This document shows positions 9,086 to 17,711 of a stretch of 64,000 nt of DNA, one piece after another. The stretch comes from Salinarchaeum sp. Harcht-Bsk1. Its GTDB lineage: Archaea > Halobacteriota > Halobacteria > Halobacteriales > Salinarchaeaceae. The stretch spans positions 2,685,014-2,749,013 of the forward strand of contig NC_021313.1 in assembly GCF_000403645.1 (NCBI RefSeq), written 5' to 3'. Made by a program: the position numbers and the translations under genes. Each line of letters begins with the position of its first letter. Position 1 is the first letter of the stretch. The notes under the pieces are model-generated. The model saw only the letters and a list, made by a program, of their open reading frames with translations, ran no database searches and had not been told where the DNA came from.

Positions 9086-9625
9086 ATGGCCACTGACTGG
9101 AAAGCCGAGCTTCGATCCGAGCGTGCCGCGAAGGACGAGTACTTCGGTTCGAACCCACACTCTCCCATCCCCGCGCCGGAACGCGAGGGCTTCGACGGAC
9201 TATCCTACTATCCGCCGGAGGAGTCGCTACGCTACGAACTCGAACTCCACGAATACGACGACCCCGACGAGGTCGTGGTCGGCACGAGCACGGGCGGGGA
9301 GCAGCGCTACCTCGAGTGGGGCGAGTTCCGGTTCGCCGTCGACGGCGAGGACGTGACGCTCCAGGCCTACAAGAGCGATCCCGATCAGGACCGGCTCTGG
9401 GTCCCGTTTCGCGACGAGACGAGTGGCGAAGCGACGTACGGCGCAGGCCGGTACCTGGATCTGGAACCGGACGAGCACCTGCTCGAGAGCGGCCGCTGGG
9501 TCCTCGACTTCAACGAGGCGTACAACCCGACCTGCGCGTACTCCGACCACTACGAGTGTCCGCTGCCGCCCACCGAGAACTGGCTCGAGGTGCCGATCGA
9601 GGCCGGCGAGCAGTCCTACCACTGA
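9086..9625 (+). CDS. DUF1684 family protein
   Basis: The protein has 179 aa and carries the family's conserved blocks: an R-x-x-KD-x-x-F/Y N-terminal segment (RAAKDEYF), F-x-GL-x-Y-P, then LWVPFRDETSGEATYGAGRY and LDFNEAYNPTCAYSDHYECP-like C-terminal motifs. DUF1684 proteins are widespread and of unknown biochemical function. The start is the ATG at 9086, matching the usual N-terminus; an upstream in-frame ATG at 9038 lies in sequence shared with the promoter of the divergent antiporter gene. Confidence 0.85.
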   Translation: MATDWKAELRSERAAKDEYFGSNPHSPIPAPEREGFDGLSYYPPEESLRYELELHEYDDPDEVVVGTSTGGEQRYLEWGEFRFAVDGEDVTLQAYKSDPDQDRLWVPFRDETSGEATYGAGRYLDLEPDEHLLESGRWVLDFNEAYNPTCAYSDHYECPLPPTENWLEVPIEAGEQSYH

Positions 9626-9762
9626 TCTCGCCACGGCGAGCAGCCTGGCTTCGCTCGCTGGCGACACACCCGCGTTTTCCGGATCCGGACGGGCGTCGCC
9701 GATCCTGAAGCGTCGTCGTTCGGCCCAACTTCCATTACCACCGCGACCGTACTGCTGGACGC

Positions 9763-10221
9763 ATGTCCTCAGACCGCGTCGTGGAGCTCCTCCGCAAGGC
9801 GTACGGCGACGAGATGGAGACCGTAATGAACTACCAGACGAACGCGATCGTCCTCGACGGCGTGCGGGCCGAGGAGATCAAGGAGAGTCTGCAGGCCGAC
9901 ATTCAAGAAGAACTGGGCCACGCCCAGCAACTCGGCCAGCGGCTCAAGCAACTCGACGCCCGCCCGCCGAGTTCGGCCGATTTCGTCGCTCACCAGGAGA
10001 CCCTCCAGCCGCCGGACGATTCGACGGACGTCCTCTCGGTCATCCGCGGCGTCCTCGACGCCGAGGAAGACGCCATCGACACGTACCGCGATCTGATCGA
10101 CGCCGCCGAAGACGCCGACGACCCCGTCACCGAGGACCTCGCGGTGACGATCCTCGCAGACGAGGAAGCCCACCGCACCGAGTTCCGCGGCTTCGAGAAG
10201 GAGTACGCCGCCGAGGAGTAG
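9763..10221 (+). CDS. Ferritin-like (rubrerythrin/Dps-like) di-iron protein
   Basis: The protein has 152 aa and a four-helix bundle pattern. Putative iron ligands are E18 in an E-x-x-MNY context, E-x-x-H in EELGHAQQL (about residues 50-53), a Glu in DAEEDAIDTY, and E-x-x-H in DEEAHRTEF near the C-terminus. This is the ferritin-like arrangement of two E-x-x-H helices plus two single Glu helices. The role is probably iron handling or oxidative protection in the cytoplasm. There is no rubredoxin domain. Confidence 0.8.
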   Translation: MSSDRVVELLRKAYGDEMETVMNYQTNAIVLDGVRAEEIKESLQADIQEELGHAQQLGQRLKQLDARPPSSADFVAHQETLQPPDDSTDVLSVIRGVLDAEEDAIDTYRDLIDAAEDADDPVTEDLAVTILADEEAHRTEFRGFEKEYAAEE

Positions 10222-10315
10222 CGTTCCACCGACGGCTCCGTACCCGCGCCGATCGCCACGGGCTCGCGCCCGAAGCCGCCCCGACCTTTATTTCCCGTTC
10301 CGTCGACCTCCGTGT

Positions 10316-11029
10316 ATGCGCCGGGTCCAGTACGGCGACGGTGACGAGCGCCTCGTGTTCGTCCTCGGCTGGGGCAACCGCCCCGAACACGAGGGCGTCC
10401 AGTGGCTCTGTGAGCACCTGATCGACGCCGGCTACTCGCTGGACGTCTTCGAGATCCCGCGGACGATCAGCGACTTCGAGCGCCAGTACCTCGACCCGGT
10501 CGAGGCCCACCTCGCGGACCTCGAGACCTACCGCCTGCTCAGCCATAGCACGGGCGGACTGATCACGCGGTACATTCCTGCCGACGAGTCACTGCTTTCC
10601 CGCACCTACCTCAGCCCCTGGTGGGGATTTCACGAGGACCTCCAGAATCCGATCGTCCGCTGGCTGTCCCTGCTCCCCGTCCCGTGGCCGATCCTCCCCG
10701 CGAGTTCGGATCGCGAGGACCTCGGCGAGTACACCACCGACGAGCGAATGGCCGACCTCCCGTCCTTTGCCGCGCCGACGTTCCTCCGCGAGGCGCGCCG
10801 GGCCCAGCGAGCGATGCCGCCGTACGACGACCGCGACGCCGTGTTCTACACGCCTGACGATCCGATCGTCGACGCTCCGACGATCGAGCGGACGGTGCCA
10901 GAGGCGAACCGAATCGCCTACGACGGCGGTCACGAGCTGTTCAACTCCGAATCGCGGGAGGAGCACCTCGATGCGGTGCTGGCGGCGATCGATGGCGGCA
11001 TTGCCGCCGTCGACGACGGCCACCGTTAG
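10316..11029 (+). CDS. Alpha/beta hydrolase
   Basis: This 237-aa protein starts with a short strand (RLVFVLGWGNRPEH) and has a nucleophile elbow SHSTGG. An acid residue lies in FYTPDDPIVD and the catalytic His in YDGGHELF, so a full Ser-Asp-His triad can be placed. The substrate cannot be inferred. The stop codon overlaps the end of the opposite-strand gene at 11026 by a few bases, so the two genes are tail to tail. Confidence 0.8.
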   Translation: MRRVQYGDGDERLVFVLGWGNRPEHEGVQWLCEHLIDAGYSLDVFEIPRTISDFERQYLDPVEAHLADLETYRLLSHSTGGLITRYIPADESLLSRTYLSPWWGFHEDLQNPIVRWLSLLPVPWPILPASSDREDLGEYTTDERMADLPSFAAPTFLREARRAQRAMPPYDDRDAVFYTPDDPIVDAPTIERTVPEANRIAYDGGHELFNSESREEHLDAVLAAIDGGIAAVDDGHR

Positions 11030-11364
11030 GATCCGAGGTCTTCGTGGAAGCCGTCCCGGGCCAGGTCCTCGATCGCGTCTTTGGTATCCGCGGCGGTCTC
11101 GTCGTCGATTCCGTCGATCTCGTCGACGCTGTGGGCCCCACCGTGGGCGCTCTGGAGCGCGTTCTCGTTCAGCTTCCCGTCGGGATCGACCACGGGAAGC
11201 TTGAGGTCGGTGAAGTTCTCGGGCGGGAACCCCGACGCCGAGAGCAGGAAGTGGTCGGCGATGTCGCCGAGGTCGTCGGTGTCGAAGTCGGATTCCTGCG
11301 GAGCGTCCCAGTCCTGGGTCGTCGTTCCGGAGTAGTCAGGCTCGTGGAGGGCGTAGTCCGCCAT
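11026..11364 (-). CDS. Conserved haloarchaeal acidic protein, function unknown
   Basis: The 112-aa protein is very acidic. It has a conserved-looking core with FLLSASGFPPENFTDLKLP, then VVDPDGKLNENALQSAH. This segment resembles small proteins found near virus head-maturation genes, but no such genes are nearby. No membrane segment or metal-binding motif is visible. Acid composition and the clean start at ATG 11364 support coding. Confidence 0.6.
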   Translation of the reverse strand: MADYALHEPDYSGTTTQDWDAPQESDFDTDDLGDIADHFLLSASGFPPENFTDLKLPVVDPDGKLNENALQSAHGGAHSVDEIDGIDDETAADTKDAIEDLARDGFHEDLGS

Positions 11365-11553
11365 GGCGAGTCTGAGCGACGGCCGCGACGCTCCTAAATG
11401 TTCGTTGCGGCCGTATGTACTGGAATAAACGTTGCATCGACGACACCTGCACGGATCGAGGCGTGCGCCACTGGCAGACGACCGCTATCGAGTCAGCGAT
11501 CCCGCAGTTGCGTCACGCCACCGGTGCAGCAATCCACCGCCGTTGGCGATTCC

Positions 11554-11640
11554 ACGACTGCCGCTACTGCGTCGCGTCGTCTACGACTGCCGCTACTGCG
11601 TCGCGTCGTCTACGACTGCCACTACTGCGTCGCGGCTCAC
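11554..11640. repeat. Three tandem copies of a 29-bp unit
   Basis: Units start at 11554, 11583 and 11612. The first two are identical; the third has one internal change and a divergent last 7 bases, which include the stop codon (11637-11639) of the convergent AI-2E gene. Period 29 is not a multiple of three, so it is not a protein repeat. Confidence 0.85.
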
Positions 11641-12734
11641 CAGTGGCTGTCGCCCTCGAGGTAGGCCGTTGCGAGCCACGGAAACGTAGTATGCGCGAAG
11701 TGATAGAAGATCACGACGACGATCGGTCCGAGGAAGAGCCCGTACCAGCCGAATGCCATCGACCCGAGGACGTACCCGAGAAGGATCAATCCCATGTGGA
11801 TCGAGCTTCGTGCGGAGAGGTAGGTTCGGATGAAGACGTCGGGAATGGTGTCGATGACGATCGCCGAGACGCCGAGGAACACGAGCGGGTGCCAGAGAGG
11901 GGTGTCGGTCGTCGCTGCCTGGACGAATAAGACGGCTGCGTATGGCAGGTAGACGATCTTCATCCCGACGACCGGGATGATCGTCCCGATCCCGATCAGT
12001 GCGCCCAGCAACACCGGCGTCTCGACGATCGGGTCGCCAGGGACGAGGAGGTTCATCGCGTAGTAGAACACCGCCGCCTCGATCGAGGTGAGGACGACTA
12101 GCACGAAGTTGTTGAAGAAGACGATCTCGAGGTCCTCGTCGACGGCCTGCGTGAATGCGACGATGCGCTCGTCGTGGTCGACGCTCTCGTAGAACCAGTC
12201 CCTGACGTCGGATCCGTCTCGCAACAGGTAGAACAGGAAGGCGCTCAAGAGGAAGACCTTCGCAATCACGCCGAACACGAGCGACGCGACGTCGAAGATG
12301 CTGTCCCCCAGCGTTTGCAACCTTCCACTGGCCGACGTCCCGCTCCCACCAGACTGCGATATCGCTTCACCGAGGGCCCGGAACTCCCCGCGCCTCGCGA
12401 GGCGAAGGTAGGGCTGCAGGTACGGCTCGAGCGAACTGAATGCACCCCCCGAGACGAGGCCCGCGAGCTCCTCTGCGATGAGGAACAGCGCGTAGCCGAC
12501 GACGAGTGCCATCGGGACCAGGACGACGAACAGGGCGAGTGCGACGGCGAGATTGGGACGGGCGACGCGCTCGTCGATGCGCCGGTGGATCGGCCGCGTC
12601 GCGTAGTAGAGAAAGACGGCAGCGACGAACGTGCCGATGAACCGGAACAGGGCGAGGACGATCAGGAACGCCACCACGACTCCGACTGCGATCCAGAGCA
12701 GCCTGTCGCCGTCGTTCGTGGCGAACGCGTCCAT
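11637..12734 (-). CDS. AI-2E (PerM) family transporter
   Basis: The 365-aa membrane protein has about seven or eight helices. It opens with the typical N-terminal pair of helices followed by YYATRPIHRRIDERV (the PI-hairpin region of the family). A large central segment follows (about residues 95-150), then FLFYLLRDG and LIGIGTIIPVVG, which match the conserved family core (G-x-x-x-x-P-x-x-G). Members export quorum signals or act as Na+/H+-linked transporters; the substrate here is unknown. Its stop codon sits in the last copy of the 29-bp repeat. Confidence 0.85.
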   Translation of the reverse strand: MDAFATNDGDRLLWIAVGVVVAFLIVLALFRFIGTFVAAVFLYYATRPIHRRIDERVARPNLAVALALFVVLVPMALVVGYALFLIAEELAGLVSGGAFSSLEPYLQPYLRLARRGEFRALGEAISQSGGSGTSASGRLQTLGDSIFDVASLVFGVIAKVFLLSAFLFYLLRDGSDVRDWFYESVDHDERIVAFTQAVDEDLEIVFFNNFVLVVLTSIEAAVFYYAMNLLVPGDPIVETPVLLGALIGIGTIIPVVGMKIVYLPYAAVLFVQAATTDTPLWHPLVFLGVSAIVIDTIPDVFIRTYLSARSSIHMGLILLGYVLGSMAFGWYGLFLGPIVVVIFYHFAHTTFPWLATAYLEGDSHW

Positions 12735-13143
12735 TGGTACTGTGGGGCGTCTCCGCGTGGGGTGCCGCGGTCGGTCTGAATCGAGCGGTATCCCGGTGGA
12801 ATCGTCGTGGTGCGATGGAAGTGGTGAACGGTCGTCCGAACGGATTGACCGCTGATCGGTCGGTATACGTCCCTCGTCAGGCTACTCTGTTTGTCGCCGC
12901 TTACCCGGATTGCCGGGCCGAACACTCGAAGCCCGTGCCGACTCCTCGGAACGCGGTCGCCGGTAGGTCCGCCGGGCGACCTTGGCAGGTTCCCCGACCG
13001 TCGTGTACAGGGGCGATCGGGAAGGTACGACGAGGTCGCTCGCTCGACCCCGCTCCGTTGGATCGTCGCCGAGTGAGCGATGCTCGGGGGCGTCGAGGTG
13101 GTGCCTGTGGCAACTTTTTCCGCCTTCGTCCCGTACGTATCAT
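12735..13143. other. 409-bp intergenic region between divergent genes
   Basis: This stretch separates the start of the AI-2E gene from the start of the membrane protein at 13144. I find no supportable gene, tRNA or repeat. It presumably holds both promoters; a GTACGTATCATATG segment directly precedes the rightward start. Confidence 0.4.
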
Positions 13144-14586
13144 ATGGTCGACTTTCGGGCAATTCTCGCCGACAGGTCGGTCAACGCCGCAGTCGCGTGG
13201 CTCTCCACTGTCGTGCTGGTCCTCGCCTCGGCGACGTTGTTCGCAGCCAGGGAGTGGCTCTGGCTCGTCTTCGTCGGCCTCGTCCTCGGCGTCGTCCTCC
13301 TGTCGCCGTTGCTCGCGCGAGACGTCACGACGACGCTCCCGGGGGAGCTCGTGGCGCTGGTGACGATTCCGATCGTCGTCCGGGCCACCGGCACGTTCCT
13401 GCAGGCGACGCCCTTCGTCACGCTGGCCGGCCTCGCGTTACTGGTCGTCCTCTTGCTGGACGCCTTCACGTCACTCGAGATGGCCCCGCGGTTCGCGGTC
13501 CTCTTCGTCGTGATCACGACGATGGCCTTCGCCGGCATCTGGGCGATGGGCGAGTTCGCGGCGGACCTGTTTCTGGGGACGGAGTTCATCGGCGGCCAGC
13601 GCGCGTTGAATATCAGTCTGGTGACCGCGACGGTCGTCGGTGCGGTCGCGGGCGTGGTCTTCGGCGTTTACTTCCGGGAAACCGGTGGCGACTCGCCACT
13701 GTCACGGACCCCACTTGGGATTCCCTTCCGGCGCGTGCGATCGCAGGAGGATGGGGGAGGCGACGCCGACGGGTCAGACCTCGACGACGGGATCGATCCG
13801 ACGGTCGGCGTCGTCCCCGAGGTGCCCGACCGGCAGACCGAGGACACCGCCGACCCGGCGACGTCAGACGAGTCCGATCCAAGCGACGTCGACGAGTCCG
13901 ATCCCGACGCCGCCGAGGAGTCCGATCCAAGCGACGTCGTCGAGGAGGCCGATCCGTCCGATGGTGTGACGGAGGCACCGAAGTATCGGTGGGCGATCAG
14001 GGCGCTCCAACTCGTACTCGTCGCCATCGTCGGGTACTCGATCGTGACCGTCCAGGCGACGCTCTTCGTCAACAGCGCCGTCCCCCTGGCTCTTACGCTG
14101 CTACCGGTGGTGGCTCGCCGTCGGTACGGCTACCCGATGCACGCCGGTCTGGCACTCCTAATCTCGCTTGCGGCGACGCTTCACGCCGTCGGGGCACTCG
14201 GCCCATACCAGACGACCGATTGGTACGACACGGTTACGCACGCACTGTCGTCGACCCTCGTTGCGGGCGTTGGCTACGTCATTGCGCGCGGCATCGAACT
14301 CCACACCGACAAGGTATCGTTCTCGCCGCGGTTTCGGGGCGCGTTCATCGTTCTCTTCGTACTCGCAGTCGGCGTTCTGTGGGAGATTCTGGAGTTCGCG
14401 AGTGGCATCGGCGCAGGACTGTTTGGCGCCGAAGTCCTCGCCCAGTACGGCGTCAGTGACATCGTGAAGGATCTCACCTTCAACAGCGTCGGAGCAATCG
14501 CGGTGGCGCTGTGGGGCACCGGGCTGTTCCGGCGACCGGCACGAATGCTCTCGGGGAGCGTGGGGCAGCTGTTCCGGCGGGGATAG
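13144..14586 (+). CDS. Multi-pass membrane protein with acidic DESDPSD-repeat loop
   Basis: The 480-aa protein has about six helices in residues 15-180. A charged loop (about 195-280) contains several repeats of DESDP[S/D]. The C-terminal block of helices (about 285-475) carries DWYDTVTHALSSTLVAG and VGVLWEILEFASG, as in YjdF/DUF2238-like membrane proteins. Its function is unknown. The start is the ATG at 13144; codons before it are basic and non-coding in style. The gene ends tail to tail with the HpcH aldolase gene. Confidence 0.75.
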   Translation: MVDFRAILADRSVNAAVAWLSTVVLVLASATLFAAREWLWLVFVGLVLGVVLLSPLLARDVTTTLPGELVALVTIPIVVRATGTFLQATPFVTLAGLALLVVLLLDAFTSLEMAPRFAVLFVVITTMAFAGIWAMGEFAADLFLGTEFIGGQRALNISLVTATVVGAVAGVVFGVYFRETGGDSPLSRTPLGIPFRRVRSQEDGGGDADGSDLDDGIDPTVGVVPEVPDRQTEDTADPATSDESDPSDVDESDPDAAEESDPSDVVEEADPSDGVTEAPKYRWAIRALQLVLVAIVGYSIVTVQATLFVNSAVPLALTLLPVVARRRYGYPMHAGLALLISLAATLHAVGALGPYQTTDWYDTVTHALSSTLVAGVGYVIARGIELHTDKVSFSPRFRGAFIVLFVLAVGVLWEILEFASGIGAGLFGAEVLAQYGVSDIVKDLTFNSVGAIAVALWGTGLFRRPARMLSGSVGQLFRRG

Positions 14587-14608
14587 TACACAGCGCAGGG
14601 ACGCCTGT

Positions 14609-14682
14609 TCCTCCCTGCTTCCTCTTCTTCCTCTTCCTCCTCCCTGCTTCTTCCTCCCTGCTTCCTCTTCCTCCCCTCCTCC
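14609..14682. repeat. 74-nt nearly pure polypyrimidine tract
   Basis: The plus strand is all C/T except for G at 14617, 14646 and 14660. It is built from iterated TCCTCCCTGCTTCCTCT-like units and fills the 102-bp gap between two convergent stop codons. T-rich runs could terminate the rightward transcript. Confidence 0.8.
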
Positions 14683-14688
14683 GCCCGA

Positions 14689-15474
14689 TTACCCCTCGAA
14701 GGCGTCGAGCCAGTCGCCGACGGCCGTCTGCAGGACGCCGGTCGTGCTACCGAGATGCAGCAGCTGGTAGCCGTCGGCGGCCTTCTCGTTGACGTCCTCC
14801 ATCCCGAAGCCGAGCCCGCCGACTGGAACGCCGGCGGAAATCGCCCTACTGCGAATCGATTCGACGGCTTCCTGTACGTCCGGTTGCTCTCGCTCGCCTG
14901 GGTGTCCCAGCGAGACGGAGAGGTCGAACGGGCCGACGAAGACGAAACCCAGCTCTGGGACGTCGAGGATTTCCTCGAGGTTCTCGACGGCTTCCCGCGT
15001 CTCGATGGTCACGCCGACGAGCGTCTCGTCGTCCTCGGCGGCGACGTAGTCCTCGGCGAGTCCCCAGCGACTGGCCCGCGGTCCCGCCAGCCCACGATCG
15101 CCGGCCCCGTCCTGGTAGCGAAATCTGGCGGATCTCACCGCCTCGCGGACCTCGTCCGCAGTGTCGACGCGGGGGAGAAACAGGCTCCTGACGCCGAGGT
15201 CCAGTGCCTTCCGGACGAGCGTCGGATCGGTGTCGGGGAGCCGGACGAGGGGCTCGATACCAGTCCTCTCGGCCGCCCGGAGGAGGTTCGTTATCGTCGG
15301 CCCGTCCCACGGATCAGGGCCGCCGTGTTCGAGGTCGAGCCAGACGAAATCGAGACCGAGGTCGCCACACAGCTCGACGATCGTCGGACTGTACGTGTTG
15401 TCGAGGAGGCCGAGCGCCACGTCGTCGTTCGCCAGTGCGGCCGCGAGTTCGTTCGTCCGGTGGACCTTCGCCAT
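14689..15474 (-). CDS. HpcH/HpaI-family aldolase
   Basis: The 261-aa enzyme has the class II metal-dependent pyruvate aldolase fold. The N-terminal part has FVWLDLEHGG (a DxEH metal/base motif), RLPDTDP (substrate Arg) and GVRSLFLPRVDTADE. Later come VGVTIETREAVENLEEI (the metal-ligand Glu) and FVGPFDLSVSLGHPG (the metal-ligand Asp). The C-terminal GLGFGMEDVNEKAADGYQ is also typical. It cleaves or forms 2-keto-3-deoxy sugar acids or related compounds; the exact substrate is open. The start is the ATG at 15474. Confidence 0.85.
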   Translation of the reverse strand: MAKVHRTNELAAALANDDVALGLLDNTYSPTIVELCGDLGLDFVWLDLEHGGPDPWDGPTITNLLRAAERTGIEPLVRLPDTDPTLVRKALDLGVRSLFLPRVDTADEVREAVRSARFRYQDGAGDRGLAGPRASRWGLAEDYVAAEDDETLVGVTIETREAVENLEEILDVPELGFVFVGPFDLSVSLGHPGEREQPDVQEAVESIRSRAISAGVPVGGLGFGMEDVNEKAADGYQLLHLGSTTGVLQTAVGDWLDAFEG

Positions 15475-15567
15475 GGGGGAGTTTACCACGCCACGTTCGA
15501 TAAACGTGCGGCAGTGACGGGGTAGCTGGCCGCCAGCTGGAACCACCTGGTACGTTCGCCGGTGGAT

Positions 15568-15631
15568 GGTCGCCGTCGGCCAGCCGGCATCGGACGGTCG
15601 CCGTCATCCAGCCGGCATCGGGTGGTCGGCG
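15568..15631. repeat. 28-bp tandem repeat, about 2.3 copies
   Basis: Copies begin at 15568, 15596 and 15624 (partial). The shared core is CCAGCCGGCATCGG preceded by GGTCGCCGTC. It lies in the gap between divergent genes, about 90 bp upstream of the acyl-CoA dehydrogenase start. Confidence 0.65.
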
Positions 15632-15718
15632 TCGAGCGGGACGGCCCGATTTGCGAGCCGTCGTCCACGCGAGTGGTTGACCATAATCATCTTTGGAACA
15701 GTAACCCAGGAATCTAGC

Positions 15719-17647
15719 ATGGACGAGGGATTCGACTACGGCCAGTTCGACCGCGGCCGGCACATGAACTACTGGACGTACGACCGGACGCTCCAGCGCG
15801 AACTCCGGCGGGTCTACGACGCAGGCGAATACGAGTGGGCCGAGCCACGCCTCTCCGAGTTCGGCCACCTGATCGGGCACACGGTCGCCGACAACGCCGA
15901 TTACATCGACGACCACGGTCCCGAGCTCGATACCTACGACCGGTTCGGCGAGGTCCAGAACTTCGTTCGGTACCCGGCCGAGCAGTTCGAGAACGAGCAG
16001 GCGGTCTACGAGGCCGGTATCGTCGCCGACGCGTTCGAGGCGCCGCCAGGCCGGGACGAGCCGATGCCGATCTCGCACTACCTCGGGATGCTCCAGCTGC
16101 TGTCCTACGCCGAGGGCGGCGGCTTCGGCTGCCCCGTCGCGATGACTGCTGGCGCCGCGCTCGTCCTCGAGAAGTTCGACGACGGCGAACTCGAGCCGTA
16201 CTACGACGCGCTGGTCAGCAGGGACTACGACGACCTGATCGAGGGTGCGATGTTCCTCACCGAGGAGCAGGGCGGCAGCGACGTCGGCGCCATCGAGACG
16301 ACCGCGAGCGACGACGAGGAGGTGGATTGCTGGCGGCTCGCCGGCGAGAAGTGGTTCTGCTCGAACATCGACGCCGAGGGGACGCTTGCACTCGCACGAA
16401 CGGAGGACGCACCGGAGGGGACCGCCGGCCTCTCGATGTTCCTCGTCCCGCACGGCGATCCGGTCGGCGACCCGGCAGCCCATATCGACGCCGATCAGGA
16501 CGCTGATGCTGGTGGCGGACCGGGTGGCACTTCCTGGCAGGGCGACGTGTTGACGAAGGGTGCCCGGAACGATTTCGACGGCGCACCACCGCCCGAGGCG
16601 CTCAACGACCAGCTGTACCGCCGACTCAAGGACAAACTCGGAACGATCGCGGTGCCCACCGGGGAGGTCGAGTTCGACGACACCGCGGCCTTCCTCGTCG
16701 GCGAGGAGGAGAACGGGTTCAAGCAGATGGCGGAGATGCTCAACCTCGAACGGCTCTCCAACGCCGCAGCCGCCTGCGGGGTCATGGGCCGATCGCTGCT
16801 GGAGAGCAAGATCCGGGCCGCCGATCGCGAGGCGTTCGGTCAGCCGATCGACGAGTACCCGCTCATGCGCGAGGATCTCGTGGACATGGCCGTGGACTAC
16901 GAGGCGACGACGGCGTTCACGCATGAGGCTGGCCGACTGCTCTCCGAGCGCGAGCGCGCCGAACGCGCTGGCGAGGGTGACACGGACGATGCCCAGCACG
17001 CGTACCGCCTGCTCAGGCTCCTCACGCCGATCGCAAAGCTCCGCACCGCGAGGATGGCGATCGACACCGCCTCCTACGCGATGGAGATCCAGGGCGGCAA
17101 CGGCTACGTGAACGACTTCGTCACCCACCGACTGCTCCGCGACGCCCAGGTGTTACCGATCTGGGAGGGCACCGAGAACGTCCTCTCGCTGGACGTCCTC
17201 CGGGCGCTCGACCGCGAAGACGCCCACGAGCCCTTGTTCGACGTGATGCAGCGACGGCTGAACGCCGTGTCCAGCGACGAACTCGCCGACGCCGCCGCGA
17301 CCGTCGAGGCGGAGTACCACGACCTCGCCGAGGCGCTCGCGACGGTGGCGAGCGAGGACGAGGCGTACGCACAGCTCTCGGCGAAGCGACTCGCCCACTA
17401 CGTGTTCGAGGTCTTCACCGCCGCGCTGTTGCTCGAAGAAGCCGACCGCGCGCTCGACGACGGCGACGGTCGGATGGCCCTCGTCGCGCGACGGTTCGTC
17501 GACCGGGAGCTTCGTGATCCTGACGCTCGGGGCATCACCAGCAGGGATCGGTTCCCGATCGAGCACTTCGAAGCGATCGTGCAGTACGAGTCGGTGGCAC
17601 CGGAGCGGATCGACGCGACTGGCGCAGTCGGCGAGTCAGTCGACTGA
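15719..17647 (+). CDS. AidB-like acyl-CoA dehydrogenase
   Basis: This 642-aa flavoprotein is longer than ordinary acyl-CoA dehydrogenases (about 380-400 aa). It has an extended N-terminal domain (about 1-150) as in AidB/DmaA proteins, a middle strand domain with MFLTEEQGGSDVGAIET and GEKWFCSN (FAD/substrate contacts), and a central helical domain with MLNLERLSNAAAACG and IQGGNGYVNDF. It ends with WEGTENVLSLDVLR, the AidB-type IWEG motif. A Gly/Asp-rich insertion lies near residues 258-275. It probably oxidises an acyl-CoA or related ester; the substrate is unknown. Confidence 0.85.
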   Translation: MDEGFDYGQFDRGRHMNYWTYDRTLQRELRRVYDAGEYEWAEPRLSEFGHLIGHTVADNADYIDDHGPELDTYDRFGEVQNFVRYPAEQFENEQAVYEAGIVADAFEAPPGRDEPMPISHYLGMLQLLSYAEGGGFGCPVAMTAGAALVLEKFDDGELEPYYDALVSRDYDDLIEGAMFLTEEQGGSDVGAIETTASDDEEVDCWRLAGEKWFCSNIDAEGTLALARTEDAPEGTAGLSMFLVPHGDPVGDPAAHIDADQDADAGGGPGGTSWQGDVLTKGARNDFDGAPPPEALNDQLYRRLKDKLGTIAVPTGEVEFDDTAAFLVGEEENGFKQMAEMLNLERLSNAAAACGVMGRSLLESKIRAADREAFGQPIDEYPLMREDLVDMAVDYEATTAFTHEAGRLLSERERAERAGEGDTDDAQHAYRLLRLLTPIAKLRTARMAIDTASYAMEIQGGNGYVNDFVTHRLLRDAQVLPIWEGTENVLSLDVLRALDREDAHEPLFDVMQRRLNAVSSDELADAAATVEAEYHDLAEALATVASEDEAYAQLSAKRLAHYVFEVFTAALLLEEADRALDDGDGRMALVARRFVDRELRDPDARGITSRDRFPIEHFEAIVQYESVAPERIDATGAVGESVD

Positions 17648-17711
17648 GTACCGCTGTTCGAAGGGCTGGGACCACGGTTGTGGGGCGTTCCGGAAGGTCC
17701 TACGGCGTCGC

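Noticed and set aside
11398-11640. CRISPR-like array in the 29-bp repeats
   Set aside because: The three copies are directly adjacent without unique spacers, so it is a simple tandem repeat.
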